From positions 3,822,001 to 3,886,000 of the forward strand of contig NZ_CP015612.1 of NCBI RefSeq assembly GCF_002138415.1: 64,000 bases of DNA, written 5' to 3'. The DNA is from Stenotrophomonas maltophilia. GTDB lineage: Bacteria; Pseudomonadota; Gammaproteobacteria; Xanthomonadales; Xanthomonadaceae. Positions 18,912 to 28,666 of the stretch are shown here, piece by piece. A program made the translations under genes and the position numbers. The stretch's first letter is position 1. Each line of letters starts with the position of its first letter. The notes beneath the pieces are model-generated. The model searched no databases. It saw nothing but the letters and a program-made list of their open reading frames with translations, and was not told the DNA's origin.

Positions 18912-19651
18912 ACGGCATGCGCTTCCGTATTCTGCCTCTGGCCCTTGTTGCACTTTCCTTCCCCAGCTTCGGCCAGACCCAGGCGTTTGATACGCAGCTG
19001 ACCCGCGACGGCGTGACGCTGAACTACCAGGATGCCCGTGGCGCGCTGGCCGCGCCGCAGCGCAAGCGGGTGATCGATACGTTCTTCTTCGCGTACCTGC
19101 GCGAACGCGCGGACTTCCATCCAGCGGCGCCGTCGATGGTGCGCATCGTGATCGATCCGGCCTACACCGGCATCGCCTTCGTTGGCGACAAGGAACAGGC
19201 GGCGACGATCACCATCAATCCGGGTTGGCTGGCGCAACACCCGAACGACATCGACCTGGTTACCCATGAGGCGATGCATATCGTGCAGGGGTATCCCGGC
19301 TACGGCGATGCACGGGTACCGGGCTGGCTGGTGGAAGGCATCGCCGACTACGCCCGCGACCGCTATGGCATGGATAACGCCGCCGCCGGCTGGGCATTGC
19401 CGGTCAAGGTCGAGAAGGGGCAGAACGTCGACAGCGGCTACCGGGTGACCGGTGCGTTCCTGAAGTGGGCCGACGCCGAACACCCGGGCCTGGTGCTGGC
19501 ACTGGACAAGGCCCTGCGCAGCGGCCGCTATACGCCTGCGCTGTGGCAGAAGCACACCGGCAAGGCACTGCCGGCACTGTGGACGCAGTACGCCAAGCCG
19601 CGTTCGGATGCACCGCCGCCGGCGCCGGCGCGCCGCGGCAAGCGGCACTGA
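18908..19651 (+). CDS. Basic secretory protein (BSP) family metalloprotease-like protein
   Basis: A protein of 247 residues with a signal peptide ending around SFGQTQA (residue 26). It contains a zinc-protease HExxH motif, VTHEAMHIVQ (His120, Glu121, His124), followed by PGWLVEGIADYARDRYG, which can give the third ligand. This arrangement is typical of the basic secretory protein family (PF04450), first known from plant defence proteins. It ends in a Pro/Arg/Lys-rich tail. The start codon overlaps the GH92 stop (ATGA, 18908-18911), so both secreted proteins are made together. A second ATG (18917, MRFRILP) is possible. Confidence 0.85.
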   Translation: MNGMRFRILPLALVALSFPSFGQTQAFDTQLTRDGVTLNYQDARGALAAPQRKRVIDTFFFAYLRERADFHPAAPSMVRIVIDPAYTGIAFVGDKEQAATITINPGWLAQHPNDIDLVTHEAMHIVQGYPGYGDARVPGWLVEGIADYARDRYGMDNAAAGWALPVKVEKGQNVDSGYRVTGAFLKWADAEHPGLVLALDKALRSGRYTPALWQKHTGKALPALWTQYAKPRSDAPPPAPARRGKRH

Positions 19652-19673
19652 ACCCCCACGCACTTCACGTTCG

Positions 19674-19693
19674 CCGGGCATTGCCCGGCGCTA
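19674..19693. repeat. Degenerate REP-like palindrome
   Basis: CGCCGGGCATTGCCCGGCGC-type stem shortly after the protease stop. On the minus strand it reads GTTAGCGCCGGG..., a variant of the GTAGCGCCGGGC class of GTAG REP. Confidence 0.6.
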
Positions 19694-19706
19694 ACGCATC
19701 GCTGCC

Positions 19707-19796
19707 TCAGCGCGACTGCACGAAGCCGGCGTAGAGCGCGAACAGCTGCTGGAAGTACCGCCGCGTCACTCGATTGCGCATGACACCCTCGCCCAT
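19707..19796 (-). CDS. Possible small protein of 24-29 residues, or gene remnant
   Basis: A short frame encodes MRNRVTRRYFQQLFALYAGF... (24 residues from 19781, 29 from the ATG at 19796). A GAGGGTGTC stretch before the 19781 ATG could serve as a ribosome site. It is rich in aromatic and basic residues and followed by a REP-like hairpin. I do not recognise it. It could equally be the tail of a decayed gene in this 426-bp gap between the protease and maeB. Confidence 0.25.
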   Translation of the reverse strand: MGEGVMRNRVTRRYFQQLFALYAGFVQSR

Positions 19797-19930
19797 GAAA
19801 AGTTGGTCGGGCCCAGGGTGGGAAGGCCGGTCCGGTCCCTTCCCACGGCCGGGCCGCGTGGGCGTATTGGGCCGCAATGGCGTTGCAGGGAAATGACCAG
19901 GTTGCGTAGCGCGTGTGGCACAGCCCGGAG

Positions 19931-20005
19931 GTAGAGCCGGCCGCTGGCCGGCTGCCGTCGTGCGCCTGGACGTCATCGGGGTTGCCGGCCAGCGGCCGGC
20001 ACTAC
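19931..20005. repeat. REPIN: paired inverted GTAG repeats (GCCGGCC class)
   Basis: GTAGAGCCGGCCGCTGGCCG at the left and the reverse complement, ending GGCCGGCACTAC, at the right, 75 bases in all. Two inverted REPs in one unit form a REPIN. It lies in the 3' region of maeB. Confidence 0.85.
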
Positions 20006-20021
20006 CCGTTTCCGCTGCGCG

Positions 20022-20052
20022 GAAACAGAAACGCGCCCCGGGGGGCGCGCTT
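20022..20052 (-). terminator. Rho-independent terminator of maeB
   Basis: On the minus strand a CGCGCCCC/GGGGCGCG hairpin (20032-20049) is followed by TTTCTGTTT, shortly after the maeB stop. Confidence 0.75.
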
Positions 20053-20077
20053 CTGCAGCTGGAATCGGAAAGAAGGC

Positions 20078-22369
20078 TTACGCCTTCTTTTCCGCTTCCA
20101 GCTGCTTGCGGATCTGCGCATCCACCGCGGCAATCGCGGTCATGTTCAGGATCCGGCGCGAGGTCGCGCTGGTGGTCAGGATGTGCACCGGCTTGTTCAC
20201 GCCCATCAGGATCGGGCCGATCGCCACGCCGTCGGTGAACACACGCACCAGGTTGTAGGCGATGTTGGCCGCTTCCAGGTTCGGCAGCACGAACAGGTTG
20301 GCGCGGCCCTGCAGGGTCGAGCCCGGCAGCAGCTTCTGGCGCAGCGCTTCATCCCACGCGGTGTCGCCCTGCATTTCACCGTCCACGTTCAGACGCGGGT
20401 TGCGCTTGAGCAGCAGCTCGCGCACCTGACGCATCTTCAGCGCATCCTTCGAATCGTGGCTGCCGAAGTTGGAGTGCGACAGCAGCGCCACCTTCGGCTC
20501 GATGCCGAACAGCTTCATGCGGTAGGCCGCCTGCAGGGTCGCTTCGCACAGCTGCTCGGCGGTCGGGTCTTCCTGCACGTGGGTATCGACGAAGAAGAAC
20601 ACGCCCTGCTGGTTGATCACGCCGGTCATCGCCGAGGTCGAGGTGACCTTCGGCTCCAGCGGCAGCACGCTGCGCACGTAGCCCAGCTTCTTGTGGAAGC
20701 GGCCGACGATGCCGGTCAGCATCGCATCGGCTTCGCCACGGGCCACCATCACCGCCGCGATCAGGGTCGGGCGCGAACGCATCAGGTTCTTCGCCGCGGC
20801 CACGGTCACCCCACGACGGCCGGTCAGGCCGTGGTAATACTGCCAGTACTCGTTGAAGCGCGGGTCGTCGTTGATGTTGGTGACTTCAACGTTCTCGCCG
20901 ATCTTCAGGCGCAGGCCCAGGCGCTCGATGCGCGACTCGATCACTTCCGGGCGGCCGATCAGGATCGGGTGCGCCAGGCCGTCATCGACCACGTTCTGCA
21001 CCGCCTGCAGCACCACTTCCTCTTCGCCTTCGGCGTACACCACGCGCTGCTTGTCGCTGCGTGCGCGGTCGTAGACCGGCTTCATCATCAGGCTGGTGCG
21101 GTAGACGAACTGGGCCAGCTTGTCGCGGTAGGCGCCCATGTCGTCGATCGGGCGCGAGGCCACGCCCGAGTCCATCGCGGCCTGGGCCACGGCGGCCGAC
21201 AGCTCCACCAGCAGGCGGCGGTCGAACGGGCGCGGGATCAGGTATTCACGGCCGAAGCTCGGCGTCTCGCCACCATAGGCCGAGCCCATGTCGGTGGCCG
21301 CACGGCGCGCCAGCGCGGCGATGGCGCGCACGCAGGCGATCTTCATTTCCTCGTTGATCGCGGTCGCGCCCACGTCCAGCGCACCACGGAACAGGTACGG
21401 GAAGCACAGCACGTTGTTGACCTGGTTCGGGTAGTCCGAACGGCCGGTGCCGATGATCGCGTCCGGACGGGCGGCGCGCGCCAGTTCCGGCATGATTTCC
21501 GGGGTCGGGTTGGCCAGCGCGAAGATCACCGGATCCGGCGCCATGGTCTTGACCATGTCGGCGGTCAGGATGCCCGGTGCCGACAGGCCCAGGAAGATGT
21601 CCGCGCCGTCGACGATCTCGGCCAGGGTGCGCTTGTCGGTATCACGCGCATAGCGCTGCTTTTCCGGGTCCAGATCGGTACGGCCGGTATGGATCACGCC
21701 CTCACGGTCGAAGGCCAGGATGTTCTCCGGCTTCAGGCCCAGCTGCACCAGCATGTTCACGCAGGAAATGCCGGCTGCGCCCATGCCCGTGGTCGCCAGC
21801 TTCACTTCCTCGATCTTCTTGCCGGTGATCGCCATGGCGTTGAGCACGGCCGCGCCGACGATGATCGCCGTACCGTGCTGGTCGTCATGGAACACCGGGA
21901 TCTTCATGCGCTCGCGCAGCTTGCGCTCCACCACGAAGCATTCCGGCGCCTTGATGTCTTCCAGGTTGATGCCGCCGAAGGTCGGCTCCAGCGAGGCGAT
22001 GATGTCGACCAGCTTGTCCGGGTCGGTTTCGTCCACTTCGATGTCGAACACATCGATGCCGGCGAACTTCTGGAACAGCACGCCCTTGCCTTCCATCACC
22101 GGCTTGCCGGCCAGTGCGCCGATGTTGCCCAGGCCCAGCACCGCGGTGCCGTTGGAGATCACCGCCACCAGGTTGCCGCGGGCGGTCAGCTCGCTGGCCT
22201 GCTGCGGGTCGGCCTTGATCGCTTCACAGGCGTACGCCACGCCCGGCGAATACGCCAGCGACAGGTCGCGCTGGGTCAGCATGGGCTTGGTAGCGGAAAC
22301 CTTGATCTTTCCCGGCGGGGACATCCGGTGGTAATCGAGGGCGGCCTGTTTGAAATCTTCGTTGGACAT
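20078..22369 (-). CDS. maeB: NADP-dependent malic enzyme, MaeB type with phosphotransacetylase-like domain
   Basis: A 763-residue two-part enzyme. Residues 1-430 are the malic enzyme: catalytic Tyr in [14 protein letters not shown], catalytic Lys in [14 protein letters not shown], metal-binding ED in [21 protein letters not shown], and a Rossmann motif [10 protein letters not shown]. The rest is the phosphotransacetylase-like domain ([18 protein letters not shown] onward), which is non-catalytic and regulatory in known MaeB proteins. It converts malate to pyruvate and CO2, giving NADPH. It lies directly downstream of dctA on the same strand, linking C4-dicarboxylate uptake to its first use. 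Confidence 0.95.
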   Translation of the reverse strand: MSNEDFKQAALDYHRMSPPGKIKVSATKPMLTQRDLSLAYSPGVAYACEAIKADPQQASELTARGNLVAVISNGTAVLGLGNIGALAGKPVMEGKGVLFQKFAGIDVFDIEVDETDPDKLVDIIASLEPTFGGINLEDIKAPECFVVERKLRERMKIPVFHDDQHGTAIIVGAAVLNAMAITGKKIEEVKLATTGMGAAGISCVNMLVQLGLKPENILAFDREGVIHTGRTDLDPEKQRYARDTDKRTLAEIVDGADIFLGLSAPGILTADMVKTMAPDPVIFALANPTPEIMPELARAARPDAIIGTGRSDYPNQVNNVLCFPYLFRGALDVGATAINEEMKIACVRAIAALARRAATDMGSAYGGETPSFGREYLIPRPFDRRLLVELSAAVAQAAMDSGVASRPIDDMGAYRDKLAQFVYRTSLMMKPVYDRARSDKQRVVYAEGEEEVVLQAVQNVVDDGLAHPILIGRPEVIESRIERLGLRLKIGENVEVTNINDDPRFNEYWQYYHGLTGRRGVTVAAAKNLMRSRPTLIAAVMVARGEADAMLTGIVGRFHKKLGYVRSVLPLEPKVTSTSAMTGVINQQGVFFFVDTHVQEDPTAEQLCEATLQAAYRMKLFGIEPKVALLSHSNFGSHDSKDALKMRQVRELLLKRNPRLNVDGEMQGDTAWDEALRQKLLPGSTLQGRANLFVLPNLEAANIAYNLVRVFTDGVAIGPILMGVNKPVHILTTSATSRRILNMTAIAAVDAQIRKQLEAEKKA

Positions 22370-22547
22370 CGATGTGGGTTACATGAATGGGCAGAAGGGA
22401 CAGGGGATGATACCCCCGTTGGAGCGTCTGGACCTGTCGCTATCCTGTCGCAAGCATGCTGCGACCGCACAATTCCGTGCCGTATGCGACGGTACCGCGA
22501 CACCAGCTTCGGTGCCTCCCATGACAGCCATGGGACGCCTTGAAACG

Positions 22548-22584
22548 CCGCGGGGCCGTACCACTGTCGTGACCGGCCCCGCGG
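22548..22584 (-). terminator. Hairpin between dctA and maeB
   Basis: CCGCGGGGCCG / CGGCCCCGCGG, a perfect 11-bp stem with a 15-nt loop, begins 15 bases after the dctA stop. On the minus strand it is followed only by GTTTC, so it is a weak terminator or an mRNA 3' stabiliser. It would allow partial read-through to maeB. Confidence 0.5.
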
Positions 22585-22599
22585 TACCACACACCTGGA

Positions 22600-23943
22600 T
22601 CAGCCTCTGGCCGGCAGCGCCTCGGGCACGGCATCGATCAGCGGCGGCAGCTCGCTTTCGCGACCGTCCAGCGCCAGCTGCAGGCGGTTGCGGTCCAGCG
22701 CACCCTCCCAGCGCGAGACCACCACGGTGGCCACGGCATTACCGATGAAGTTGGTCAGCGAGCGGCATTCGCTCATGAAGCGGTCCACGCCCAGGATCAG
22801 CGCCATGCCGGCCACCGGCACCTCGGGCACCACCGCCAGGGTGGCGGCCAGGGTGATGAAGCCGGCGCCGGTAACACCCGCGGCGCCCTTGGAGCTGAGC
22901 ATGGCGACCAGCAGCAGGGCGATCTGGTGGCCCAGGGTCAGTTCGGTGTTGGTGGCCTGGGCGATGAACAGCGCGGCCAGGGTCATGTAGATGTTGGTGC
23001 CGTCCAGGTTGAACGAGTAGCCGGTCGGGACCACCAGGCCCACCACCGACTTGCTGCAGCCGGCGCGTTCCATCTTCTCCATCAGCGACGGCAGCGCCGA
23101 CTCCGACGAGGAGGTGCCGAGCACCAGCAGCAGTTCGGCCTTCAGGTAGCGCGCCAGCTTGAACACCGAGAAGCCGCACAGGCGGCAGACCAGGCCCAGG
23201 ATCACCGCCACGAACAGGAAGGCGGTGAGGTAGAACGAACCCACCAGCCAGGCCAGGTTGATCAGCGAGCCGACGCCGTACTTGCCGATGGTGAAGGCGA
23301 TTGCGCCGAAGGCACCGATCGGAGCGGCCTTCATCAGGATGTGCACCAGCTTGAACACCGGAGCGACCAGCGCCTCCAGGAAGTTCACGATCGGCTTGCC
23401 CTTCTCGCCCACCGATGCCAGCGCGATGCCGAACAGCACGGCCACGAACAGCACCTGCAGGATGTTGCCATCGACGAACGCGCTGAGCAGCGTCTTCGGG
23501 ATGATGTCCATCAGGAAGCCGACCAGGGTCAGGTCATGCGACTTCTCGACGTAGCTGTGCACCGCGGTCTGGTCCAGCTCGGCCGGGTTGATGTTCATGC
23601 CGGCGCCGGGCTGCACCAAGTGCGCCACGATCATGCCGACGATCAGTGCCAGCGTGGAGAAGAACAGGAAGTACGCCATCGCCTTGGCGAATACGCGGCC
23701 CACCGTGCGCAGGTGGGTCATGCCGGCGATGCCGGTGACGATGGTGAGGAAGATCACCGGCGCGATGATCATCTTCACCAGGTTGATGAAGGCATCGCCG
23801 AGCGGCTTCATCTTCTCGCCAATCAACGGTTCGTAGTGGCCAAGGATGGCGCCCAGGACGATCGCCACGATCACCTGGAAGTACAGCTGGCGATAGATCG
23901 GCAACGGCTTTGCAGGCACCGGTGCTGCGGTCGGGATGTGCAT
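22600..23943 (-). CDS. dctA: C4-dicarboxylate:cation symporter DctA
   Basis: A 447-residue member of the DAACS (glutamate/dicarboxylate symporter) family. The start is MHIPTAAP at 23943; the frame runs on to 24057 without family similarity. Characteristic segments: the serine-rich loop [17 protein letters not shown] and the substrate- and cation-binding region [19 protein letters not shown]. It imports succinate, fumarate, malate and similar acids across the inner membrane. It is divergent from an OprO/P-type porin, and the dctA-maeB pair faces the porin-kinase pair across a 332-bp promoter region. Confidence 0.95.
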   Translation of the reverse strand: MHIPTAAPVPAKPLPIYRQLYFQVIVAIVLGAILGHYEPLIGEKMKPLGDAFINLVKMIIAPVIFLTIVTGIAGMTHLRTVGRVFAKAMAYFLFFSTLALIVGMIVAHLVQPGAGMNINPAELDQTAVHSYVEKSHDLTLVGFLMDIIPKTLLSAFVDGNILQVLFVAVLFGIALASVGEKGKPIVNFLEALVAPVFKLVHILMKAAPIGAFGAIAFTIGKYGVGSLINLAWLVGSFYLTAFLFVAVILGLVCRLCGFSVFKLARYLKAELLLVLGTSSSESALPSLMEKMERAGCSKSVVGLVVPTGYSFNLDGTNIYMTLAALFIAQATNTELTLGHQIALLLVAMLSSKGAAGVTGAGFITLAATLAVVPEVPVAGMALILGVDRFMSECRSLTNFIGNAVATVVVSRWEGALDRNRLQLALDGRESELPPLIDAVPEALPARG

Positions 23944-24275
23944 GGCGGACTCCGGAAGGGGCGTTTTCAGGCACGTACGGCCCCGGGACTGCACGGGAAC
24001 CGTTACCGTGGAAACTGATCGCAGGCCCTGTGCTGCACGCGCAGGGGGTGCGACCAATGGACGCCTTTGTACGCGCCGGGCACGCTGGCGCAGATAACCT
24101 ATTGGTACTAGCCCCCCGGTTCAGGTGGCCGCGATGCCTACACTGGCGCCGCACCGCCCGATCACGGGGAGGCCGGTGGCCCGAGCTGAACGGCCGGGCG
24201 CGTCATTGCGAAAGTTCCGGCCCTTGCGGCCGTTGTTGTCCTGTCCACACGCAATCTGAGAGAGCCGCACCCAAC
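23944..24275. promoter_or_regulatory. dctA-porin divergent promoter region
   Basis: This 332-bp gap separates two divergent transport genes. Its most notable word is TATTGGTACTAG (24100-24111), an imperfect palindrome followed by a C-tract. It could be a site for the NarL-type regulator encoded at 28667-29317; that link is an inference. No sigma-54 (GG-N10-GC) promoter was recognised, as expected if the regulator is not of the NtrC type. Confidence 0.4.
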
Positions 24276-25445
24276 ATGCGCCCGATTCCCACCTTGCTGG
24301 CCCTGTCGCTGGCCGCGCTTCCCGCCTTCGCTTCGGCTGCCGATTTCGACAACTGGCCGACCAAATACGCCTTCGGCGACGGCACCGAGCTGGCCGCTAC
24401 CGCCAACATCGCCTACGACTACAACGATTTCTCCTCGGGCAGCGGCCTGGAGGACGACGACGCCGTGCGCCGCAAGGAGTTCGGTGCAACGCTGAAGAAG
24501 AAGGGCGTCTACGACGCGATGGTCTACTACGACTTCCAGTCCGATACCTGGCTGGACGTATTCGTGCGCTTTGAAAGCAAGGCCTTCTTCGGCCGCGACA
24601 TCGGCCGCTTCCGCTTCGGCTACATGAAGACCCCGGTCGGCCTGGACGCGAACACGTCTTCGCGCGCCGGCAGCTTCCTGGAAACCGCACTGCCCGTGCA
24701 GGCCTTCTACGCCGGCCGCCGCACGGGTGTGGAATGGGTGCTGGAGCGTCCGCAGTACCTGCTGCAGGCCGGCGCCTATGGTGGCAAGGACCTGCAGGGT
24801 GACAACCCGGGCACCACCCAGGCGGTGCGTGCGGTGTGGACCCCGGTGAAGGCGCCGGGTGACGTAATCCACCTGGGCCTGGCCTACTCACAGGAAAATC
24901 CGCGCGGCTACAGCGATGGCCGCGACGTGCACCACGAGGCCAGCGCGCGCCTGCGCGCACGTCCGGAAGCCGGACTGACCGACATCCGCTATGTCGATTC
25001 CGGCGCGCTGGTCACCGCTGACCAGATCCGTCGCACCGGCCTGGAAGGCATCTGGATCCGCGGCCCGTTCTCGCTGCAGGCCGAAGCCCTGCGCGCAACG
25101 GTCACCCGCCATGACGGCAAGCCCGACTACACCGGCAGCGGCCAGTACGCGATGGCCAGCTGGGTGTTGACCGGCGAATCGCGCCCGTACAACGCAGGTG
25201 CCGTGGCCAACATCAAGCCGGCGCACGACTACGGCGCGGTGGAACTGGTGGCCCGTTACAGCCGCATGGACCTCGACGATGGCAGCATCCTCGGCGGCCG
25301 CCAGCACGACCTGACCCTGGGTGCGAACTGGTACCTGACCAGCCACTTCAAGTTCCAGGCCAACTACGTCAAGGTCGACGCCAGCCGTCGCGGTGTGCAC
25401 AGCACGCCGGAGATCTTCGAACTGCGCGCGCAGATGCACTTCTGA
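24276..25445 (+). CDS. OprO/OprP-family outer-membrane porin (module 1)
   Basis: A 389-residue porin. The signal peptide ends at FASAADFDNW (about residue 21). The mature chain has alternating beta strands and ends in an aromatic residue (QMHF), as outer-membrane barrels do. The GRFRFGYMKTPVGLDANTSS and GANWYLTSHFKFQANYV segments match the phosphate-selective porin O/P family (PF07396). The family name suggests phosphate, but the gene sits between dctA and a dicarboxylate-type sensor kinase, so dicarboxylates are a better guess for its cargo. A similar porin is at 32681-33856. Confidence 0.88.
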   Translation: MRPIPTLLALSLAALPAFASAADFDNWPTKYAFGDGTELAATANIAYDYNDFSSGSGLEDDDAVRRKEFGATLKKKGVYDAMVYYDFQSDTWLDVFVRFESKAFFGRDIGRFRFGYMKTPVGLDANTSSRAGSFLETALPVQAFYAGRRTGVEWVLERPQYLLQAGAYGGKDLQGDNPGTTQAVRAVWTPVKAPGDVIHLGLAYSQENPRGYSDGRDVHHEASARLRARPEAGLTDIRYVDSGALVTADQIRRTGLEGIWIRGPFSLQAEALRATVTRHDGKPDYTGSGQYAMASWVLTGESRPYNAGAVANIKPAHDYGAVELVARYSRMDLDDGSILGGRQHDLTLGANWYLTSHFKFQANYVKVDASRRGVHSTPEIFELRAQMHF

Positions 25446-25511
25446 CCCCTTCCACGTCAGATCCCGGCGGGCGTGCACGCCACGCCCGCCGGCCCTGCGT
25501 AGACTGCCGCC

Positions 25512-28154
25512 ATGTACTGGCTCAGCCGCCACCGGATGCTGTTGCTGACCATCCTGGTGATGGTCGGTGGCACCGTGCTGTGTGCGGTGGCCGCCGGCCA
25601 CTATGCCTGGCGGCGCGCCTTGGGCGAGGAAAGCAGCCAGGTACAACGCCAGCTGCAGTTGTATGGCCAGGGCCTGCAGCAGCGCATCGACCGCTTCGGT
25701 ACGTTGCCGCAGGTGCTGGCGCTTGATCCGGATCTTCTGCACGCCCTGCGCGTGCCGCCCTCGCCTGCCGAACAGCAGCGACTGAACCTCAAGCTGCAAC
25801 GCGCCAATGAAGTTACCCGTGCTTCGACCCTGACCCTGGTCGGCCACGACGGCGTGGCAGTGGCGGCCAGCAACTGGGACCAGCCGACCACCAATGTCGG
25901 CGAGAACTACAGCTACCGCCCCTACTACCGCCAGGCACTGGCGCAGGGCCGCGGCCGCTTCTACGGCATCGGCATGACCACCGGCGTGCCGGGCTACTAC
26001 CTGTCGCAGGCCATCGAGGAAGACGGCAAGCGGCTCGGCGTGGTGGTGATCAAGGTCGAGCTGTCCGCGCTGGAACAGGAATGGTTGAGCAGCCCGGATG
26101 TGGTGCTGGCCAGCGACGACCACGACGTGGTGTTCCTGGCCAACCGTGACAGCTGGCGCTACCGGCTGCTGCGCCCACTGGGTGCCGATGAGCGCCGCGA
26201 GATGCTGGACGCCCGCCAGTACGCCGACCGTGCGTTGCAGCCATTGCGCGCGCGTACCGAGGATGTGTTGGCCGATGGCGGCCGCATGGTGCGATTGCTG
26301 GATCCCGCACTGCCGCAGCTGATGCTGTGGCAGAGCCTGCCCTTGCCCGCCGAAGGCTGGAACCTGCATCTGCTGCACGATGCCAGTGCCGCCACCGCCG
26401 CCGGTCGCGCAGCCGCCCTCACTGGCGGTGCCGCGTGGCTGGCGCTGGGCTTCCTGGTGCTGTTCGTGCAGCAGCGGCGGCGCCTGGCCAAGCATCGACT
26501 GCGCAGCCGCCGCGAGCTGGAAACCCTGCTCAAGCAACATGCGCAGGAACTGCGTACCGCGCAGGATGGCCTGCTGCAGGCAGCTACCGACGCCGACAGT
26601 GGCCTCAGCCGCAGCCTCGAGCACCTGCCACAGGGCGTGGTGGTGATCGACCGCGAGCTGCGCCTGGTCGCGTGGAATTCGCGCTACCTGGAGCTGTTCC
26701 GCTTCCCGCTGGACCTGGTACGCGTGGGCCGGCCGATCGAAGAGCTGTTCCGCTTCAACGCACGCCGTGGCCTGCTCGGTCCCGGCCCGGTGGACGAGGC
26801 CATCGAGCGCCGCCTGAACCACCTGCGCAGCGGCCGCCCGCACATGCGCGAGAGCGAGAAGGACGACGGCACGGTGCTGGAGATCCGCGGCAACCCGCTG
26901 CCCGACGGTGGCTTCGTCACCAGCTATGCCGACATCACCAGCTACAAGAACGCCGCGCGCGAACTGCGCTCGCTGGCCGATGCGCTGGAACACCGCATCG
27001 CCGAACGCACCCATGACCTGGAAGAAGCACGCCGCGAAGCCGAGCAGGCCAACCGCTACAAGACCCGTTTCGTCGCCTCGGCCGTGCACGACCTGCTGCA
27101 GCCCCTCAACGCGGCGCGCATGTTCGTCTCGGTGCTGCGCGGCAAGCTGAGTGACCCTGCGCAGCAACAGACCAGCGACCATATCGATGCAGCACTGGCC
27201 GCGCAGGACGCGATCCTCAACAGCCTGCTGGATATCGCGCGGCTGGAATCGGGCAGCCTGCCCACGCGCGTGCAAGCGTTCCGGCTCGGCCCACTGCTGC
27301 AGACGCTGGCGCGCGAGTTCGGCATCGCCGCACAGTCGCGTGGACTGGTGGTCGACTGGGTCGATACCGCTGCGGTAGTGGTCAGCGATGAAGCCCTGCT
27401 GCGCCGCATCCTGCAGAACTTCCTGTCCAACGCACTGCGCTACAGCGAACGCGGCCGCGTGCTGCTCGGCTGCCGTCGCCGCGAAGGCATGCTGTGGATC
27501 GAAGTGCACGACCAGGGTCCCGGCATTCCGGACGCGTTGCAGGGCGAGATCTTCGAGGAGTTCCGCCGCCTGCATGACGGCCAGCAGCGCGGCGCCGGCC
27601 TTGGCCTGGCCATCGTCGACCGCATTGGTCGTCTGCTCGGGCATCCGATCCGGCTGCGCTCGCAACTGGGCCGGGGCAGCGTATTCGCGGTGGGCGTGCC
27701 GTTCGGCGAGGCCAGCGCGATTCCCGCCGCCGCGCCCGCACCGGTGCTGGCGCAGGAACCGGCTGCGGACAATCCGCTGCGCGGGCGCCGGGTGTGGGTG
27801 ATCGACGACGATCCGCACGTCTGCGCCGCCAGCCGCGCGCTGCTGGAGCGCTGGGGCTGCGAGGTGGCACTGGCCGATGGCCCACAGGCGGCGCTGCAGC
27901 TGGCAGCAACAGGCGCGGTACCGGAGCTGGTGCTGCTGGATGTGCGCATGGGTGACCACCACGGCCCGGTGCTGTACGAGACATTGGCCGAACTGTGGCA
28001 GGCCCGCCCGCCGGTGGTGCTGGTCACTGCCGAGCGCGATGCGGGATTGCGTGAGATGGCCGCCGAGCGTGGCTGGGGAATGATGGCCAAGCCGGTGAAG
28101 CCGCCGGCGCTGCGGGCGTTGATGAGTCAGTTGCTGGTCCGGCATCGCGGGTGA
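25512..28154 (+). CDS. Hybrid sensor histidine kinase with a DctB-like periplasmic sensor
   Basis: A protein of 880 residues. One N-terminal helix (about 9-30) is followed by a periplasmic double-Cache sensor (to about residue 300) with AASNWDQPTTNVGENYSYRPY and MTTGVPGYYLSQAIEEDG. These closely resemble the succinate-sensing domain of DctB. A second helix, a coiled coil and a PAS domain (LPQGVVVIDRELRLVAWNSRY) follow. The HisKA domain has the phospho-acceptor His526 (AVHDLLQPLNAARMF), then an ATPase domain with LQNFLSNALRYS and DQGPGIPD, and a C-terminal receiver with phospho-acceptor Asp810. The kinase core is of the type that works with NarL/LuxR regulators. It probably senses C4-dicarboxylates and controls dctA and the porin. 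Confidence 0.9.
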   Translation: MYWLSRHRMLLLTILVMVGGTVLCAVAAGHYAWRRALGEESSQVQRQLQLYGQGLQQRIDRFGTLPQVLALDPDLLHALRVPPSPAEQQRLNLKLQRANEVTRASTLTLVGHDGVAVAASNWDQPTTNVGENYSYRPYYRQALAQGRGRFYGIGMTTGVPGYYLSQAIEEDGKRLGVVVIKVELSALEQEWLSSPDVVLASDDHDVVFLANRDSWRYRLLRPLGADERREMLDARQYADRALQPLRARTEDVLADGGRMVRLLDPALPQLMLWQSLPLPAEGWNLHLLHDASAATAAGRAAALTGGAAWLALGFLVLFVQQRRRLAKHRLRSRRELETLLKQHAQELRTAQDGLLQAATDADSGLSRSLEHLPQGVVVIDRELRLVAWNSRYLELFRFPLDLVRVGRPIEELFRFNARRGLLGPGPVDEAIERRLNHLRSGRPHMRESEKDDGTVLEIRGNPLPDGGFVTSYADITSYKNAARELRSLADALEHRIAERTHDLEEARREAEQANRYKTRFVASAVHDLLQPLNAARMFVSVLRGKLSDPAQQQTSDHIDAALAAQDAILNSLLDIARLESGSLPTRVQAFRLGPLLQTLAREFGIAAQSRGLVVDWVDTAAVVVSDEALLRRILQNFLSNALRYSERGRVLLGCRRREGMLWIEVHDQGPGIPDALQGEIFEEFRRLHDGQQRGAGLGLAIVDRIGRLLGHPIRLRSQLGRGSVFAVGVPFGEASAIPAAAPAPVLAQEPAADNPLRGRRVWVIDDDPHVCAASRALLERWGCEVALADGPQAALQLAATGAVPELVLLDVRMGDHHGPVLYETLAELWQARPPVVLVTAERDAGLREMAAERGWGMMAKPVKPPALRALMSQLLVRHRG

Positions 28155-28665
28155 TTCCAGCCAACGGCGCAGCCCCTCGTGGGTGGTGTCTGGTTGGTCG
28201 TGGAAAGCAAAAGCCGTGGGGGGGCCGGTCGGGTTGGGTGCGCGGGGGACGCCGTGAATCCGTCCCTGGAGGCTTGGCAGCCGCATCCATGCGGCTGACA
28301 CCCCCGCGAACCCAACCCGACCGGCCTCTGACAGATTTCGGTGGCCTGCCACCCACGGAGAAGAAAAAGAAGATCAAAAGCGGATCGCGCGCTGCGCTTG
28401 CTCGTGTAAAGCCGAGCACATGCTCGGCTTCGCGGACCGGCCAGGCTGCCTTTGCTTTTGATCTTCTTTTCTCTTCCGTGGATGGATGCGCACGGAACCT
28501 GTCCGTGGCTGGGCAGGTGGGCTGCGCAGGGGCGTGAGCCGCATGGATGCGGCGACCGAGCTTACATGGACGTACTTGCAGCGGCCCCTGCGCAGTCCAC
28601 CTGCCCGGCCTCACCCATGACTGCTCTACGTGTCCAACCACGAGGGGCTGCGCCGTTGGCTGGAA
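28155..28665. repeat. Structured intergenic island 1: four nested long stems between convergent genes
   Basis: A perfect 28-bp outer stem (28155-28182 with 28638-28665) encloses three further stem-loops: 28224-28248 with 28301-28325 (25 bp, one mismatch), 28353-28381 with 28454-28481 (about 28 bp, A/G-rich arm, with AAGCCGAGCACATGCTCGGC inside it), and 28511-28533 with 28584-28606 (23 bp, one mismatch). The first and third loops hold inverted copies of the same core of about 51 nt. The island starts on the base after the kinase stop and ends one base before the regulator stop. No coding capacity is supported. Confidence 0.9.
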
Positions 28666-28666
28666 A

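Noticed and set aside
19913..22543. An 876-residue open frame on the + strand
   Set aside because: It runs antisense to maeB, has a low-complexity His/Arg/Gln composition and no motif; it is a product of high GC content.
24888..28352. A 1154-residue open frame on the - strand
   Set aside because: Antisense to the porin and hybrid kinase, with no domain; the sense frames have clear family motifs.
28151..28537. A 128-residue frame over structured island 1
   Set aside because: It reads through the inverted repeats, so its two halves are forced by complementarity; no ribosome site or protein motif.
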